Below are positions 29,841-30,372 of a stretch of 30,372 nucleotides of DNA, in pieces. The notes under the pieces are model-generated. The model made no database searches, was not told the DNA's origin, and saw nothing but the letters and a program-made list of their open reading frames with translations. How positions within the stretch are numbered: the stretch's first letter is position 1; every line of letters begins with the position of its first letter. Source of the stretch: Gemmatimonadota bacterium (GTDB lineage Bacteria > Gemmatimonadota > Gemmatimonadetes > Gemmatimonadales > GWC2-71-9); the NCBI GenBank assembly GCA_003221825.1, contig QHUE01000067.1:1-30372 (forward strand), read 5' to 3'. Position numbers and translations under genes: made by a program.

Positions 29841-30372
29841 ATGCGCCCGTTGCTCACCCTGCTGGTGTGGGGCAGCCTCGTGTCCCCGCTCGCCGCCCAG
29901 GAACCGTTCGACTTCTACTCCCGCGGCCCCTATCGCCCCGCCGTCCCGCGCCCCGAGGCGATCACCGGCTACACGGCCGGCGAGCACCACACCATGTACG
30001 CAGTGATGCAACACTATCTCGACACCTTGGTCGCCACCGCGGGCGATCGCGTCCGGATCGAGACGTGGGGCCGCACGACCGAGTATCGGCCGATTCGGGC
30101 GCTGATCATCTCCGATCCGGCAAACCTCGCCAAGCTCGATCAGATCCGGGCGGGTCTGGCGGAGCTGGCGGATCCACGCAAGACGTCGGCGGCGCGCGCC
30201 GCGGCGATCGCGGCGCAGAGCCCGGCCGTCGCGGTCTTCCAGTACTCCGTGCACGGCGACGAACCGGCGGGCTTCGAGGCCGCCATGCAGGTGGCCTATC
30301 AGCTCGCCGCGTCTGATGAGCCGCAGACCCTGGAGATCCTGAAGTCCGTGGTCGTGGTCCTCAACCCGTCGG
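29841..30372 (+). CDS. M14 zinc carboxypeptidase family protein, partial (3' end outside window)
   Basis: 177 residues are present. The ATG at 29841 has AAGGA 4-5 bp upstream and starts a signal peptide (MRPLLTLLVWGSLVSPLAAQ). The mature start (FYSRGPYRPAVPRPEAITGY) and YSVHGDEPAGFEAAMQVAYQL, with the H-x2-E zinc motif, identify the M14 family; VVVVLNPS leads to the expected Asn/Arg substrate-binding segment, which is cut off. Secreted members trim C-terminal residues from peptides. The third Zn ligand and the catalytic Glu lie outside the window. Confidence 0.88.
   Translation, partial: MRPLLTLLVWGSLVSPLAAQEPFDFYSRGPYRPAVPRPEAITGYTAGEHHTMYAVMQHYLDTLVATAGDRVRIETWGRTTEYRPIRALIISDPANLAKLDQIRAGLAELADPRKTSAARAAAIAAQSPAVAVFQYSVHGDEPAGFEAAMQVAYQLAASDEPQTLEILKSVVVVLNPS

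Overview
The window is GC-rich, densely packed chromosomal DNA with 31 protein-coding genes or gene remnants and no rRNA, tRNA, CRISPR array, transposase or phage gene that I can see. Most of the gene content is ordinary: secreted peptidases and dipeptidases with signal peptides (M28, S9, M19, M14), small membrane proteins, two-component proteins, a PadR regulator and many short overlaps between stop and start codons (GTGA, ATGA). Together this suggests a heterotrophic, peptide-using bacterium of the Gemmatimonadota or a related group. That placement is inference from protein families and style; there is no marker gene here that settles it.

Layout. 1-1674 (minus): DinB-like protein, a 52-residue basic protein and a truncated ClC chloride channel. 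1734-4734 (plus): membrane-anchored PHP phosphoesterase and M28 peptidase, closed by a strong hairpin. 4804-5340: a four-helix-bundle (23S rRNA IVP family) gene enclosed by inverted 7-bp-period arrays. 5338-6559: a lipoprotein and a divergent DUF3052 protein. 6617-10382 (plus): a tightly packed five-gene module (six-TM protein, winged-helix regulator, compact cis-prenyltransferase, DUF4173-type membrane protein, anchored beta protein). 10381-10878: a second, frameshifted four-helix-bundle cassette, with a different 7-bp repeat unit. 10903-12674: PhzF-like isomerase and EamA exporter. 12671-15407 (minus): small protein, S9 peptidase, membrane protein. 15454-16251: a FabH lacking its catalytic-cysteine segment. 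16220-20209: TPR-like membrane protein, degenerate HD-domain membrane protein, Cys-rich small protein, half-Hpt/receiver protein, duplicated membrane protein. 20267-21496 (minus): M19 dipeptidase. 21547-26439 (plus): a 4-hydroxybenzoyl-CoA-reductase-like operon (2Fe-2S, Mo and FAD/4Fe-4S subunits) with a secreted carboxypeptidase-regulatory-domain protein between the Mo and FAD subunits. 26450-29791: PadR regulator with a palindromic operator, then a divergent TenA/PqqC-like protein coupled to a hybrid histidine kinase. 29841-end: partial M14 carboxypeptidase.

The most unusual signal is a class of short-period repeat structure used in five places. Each is a pair of inverted arrays of a 7- or 8-bp word, and the word differs between loci. 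The two 7-bp loci each enclose a four-helix-bundle gene whose stop codon lies inside the array. The three 8-bp loci (TTCC-A-W-C-R type word) enclose no gene and are instead read in frame as protein: two supply the signal peptides of secreted peptidases, and one supplies about ten residues inside the FAD subunit of the reductase. This looks like a family of small mobile or self-renewing elements, some carrying a gene and some not, that has been captured as coding sequence. A second theme is in-frame loss of conserved segments (FabH active site, a cis-prenyltransferase linker, half an Hpt domain).
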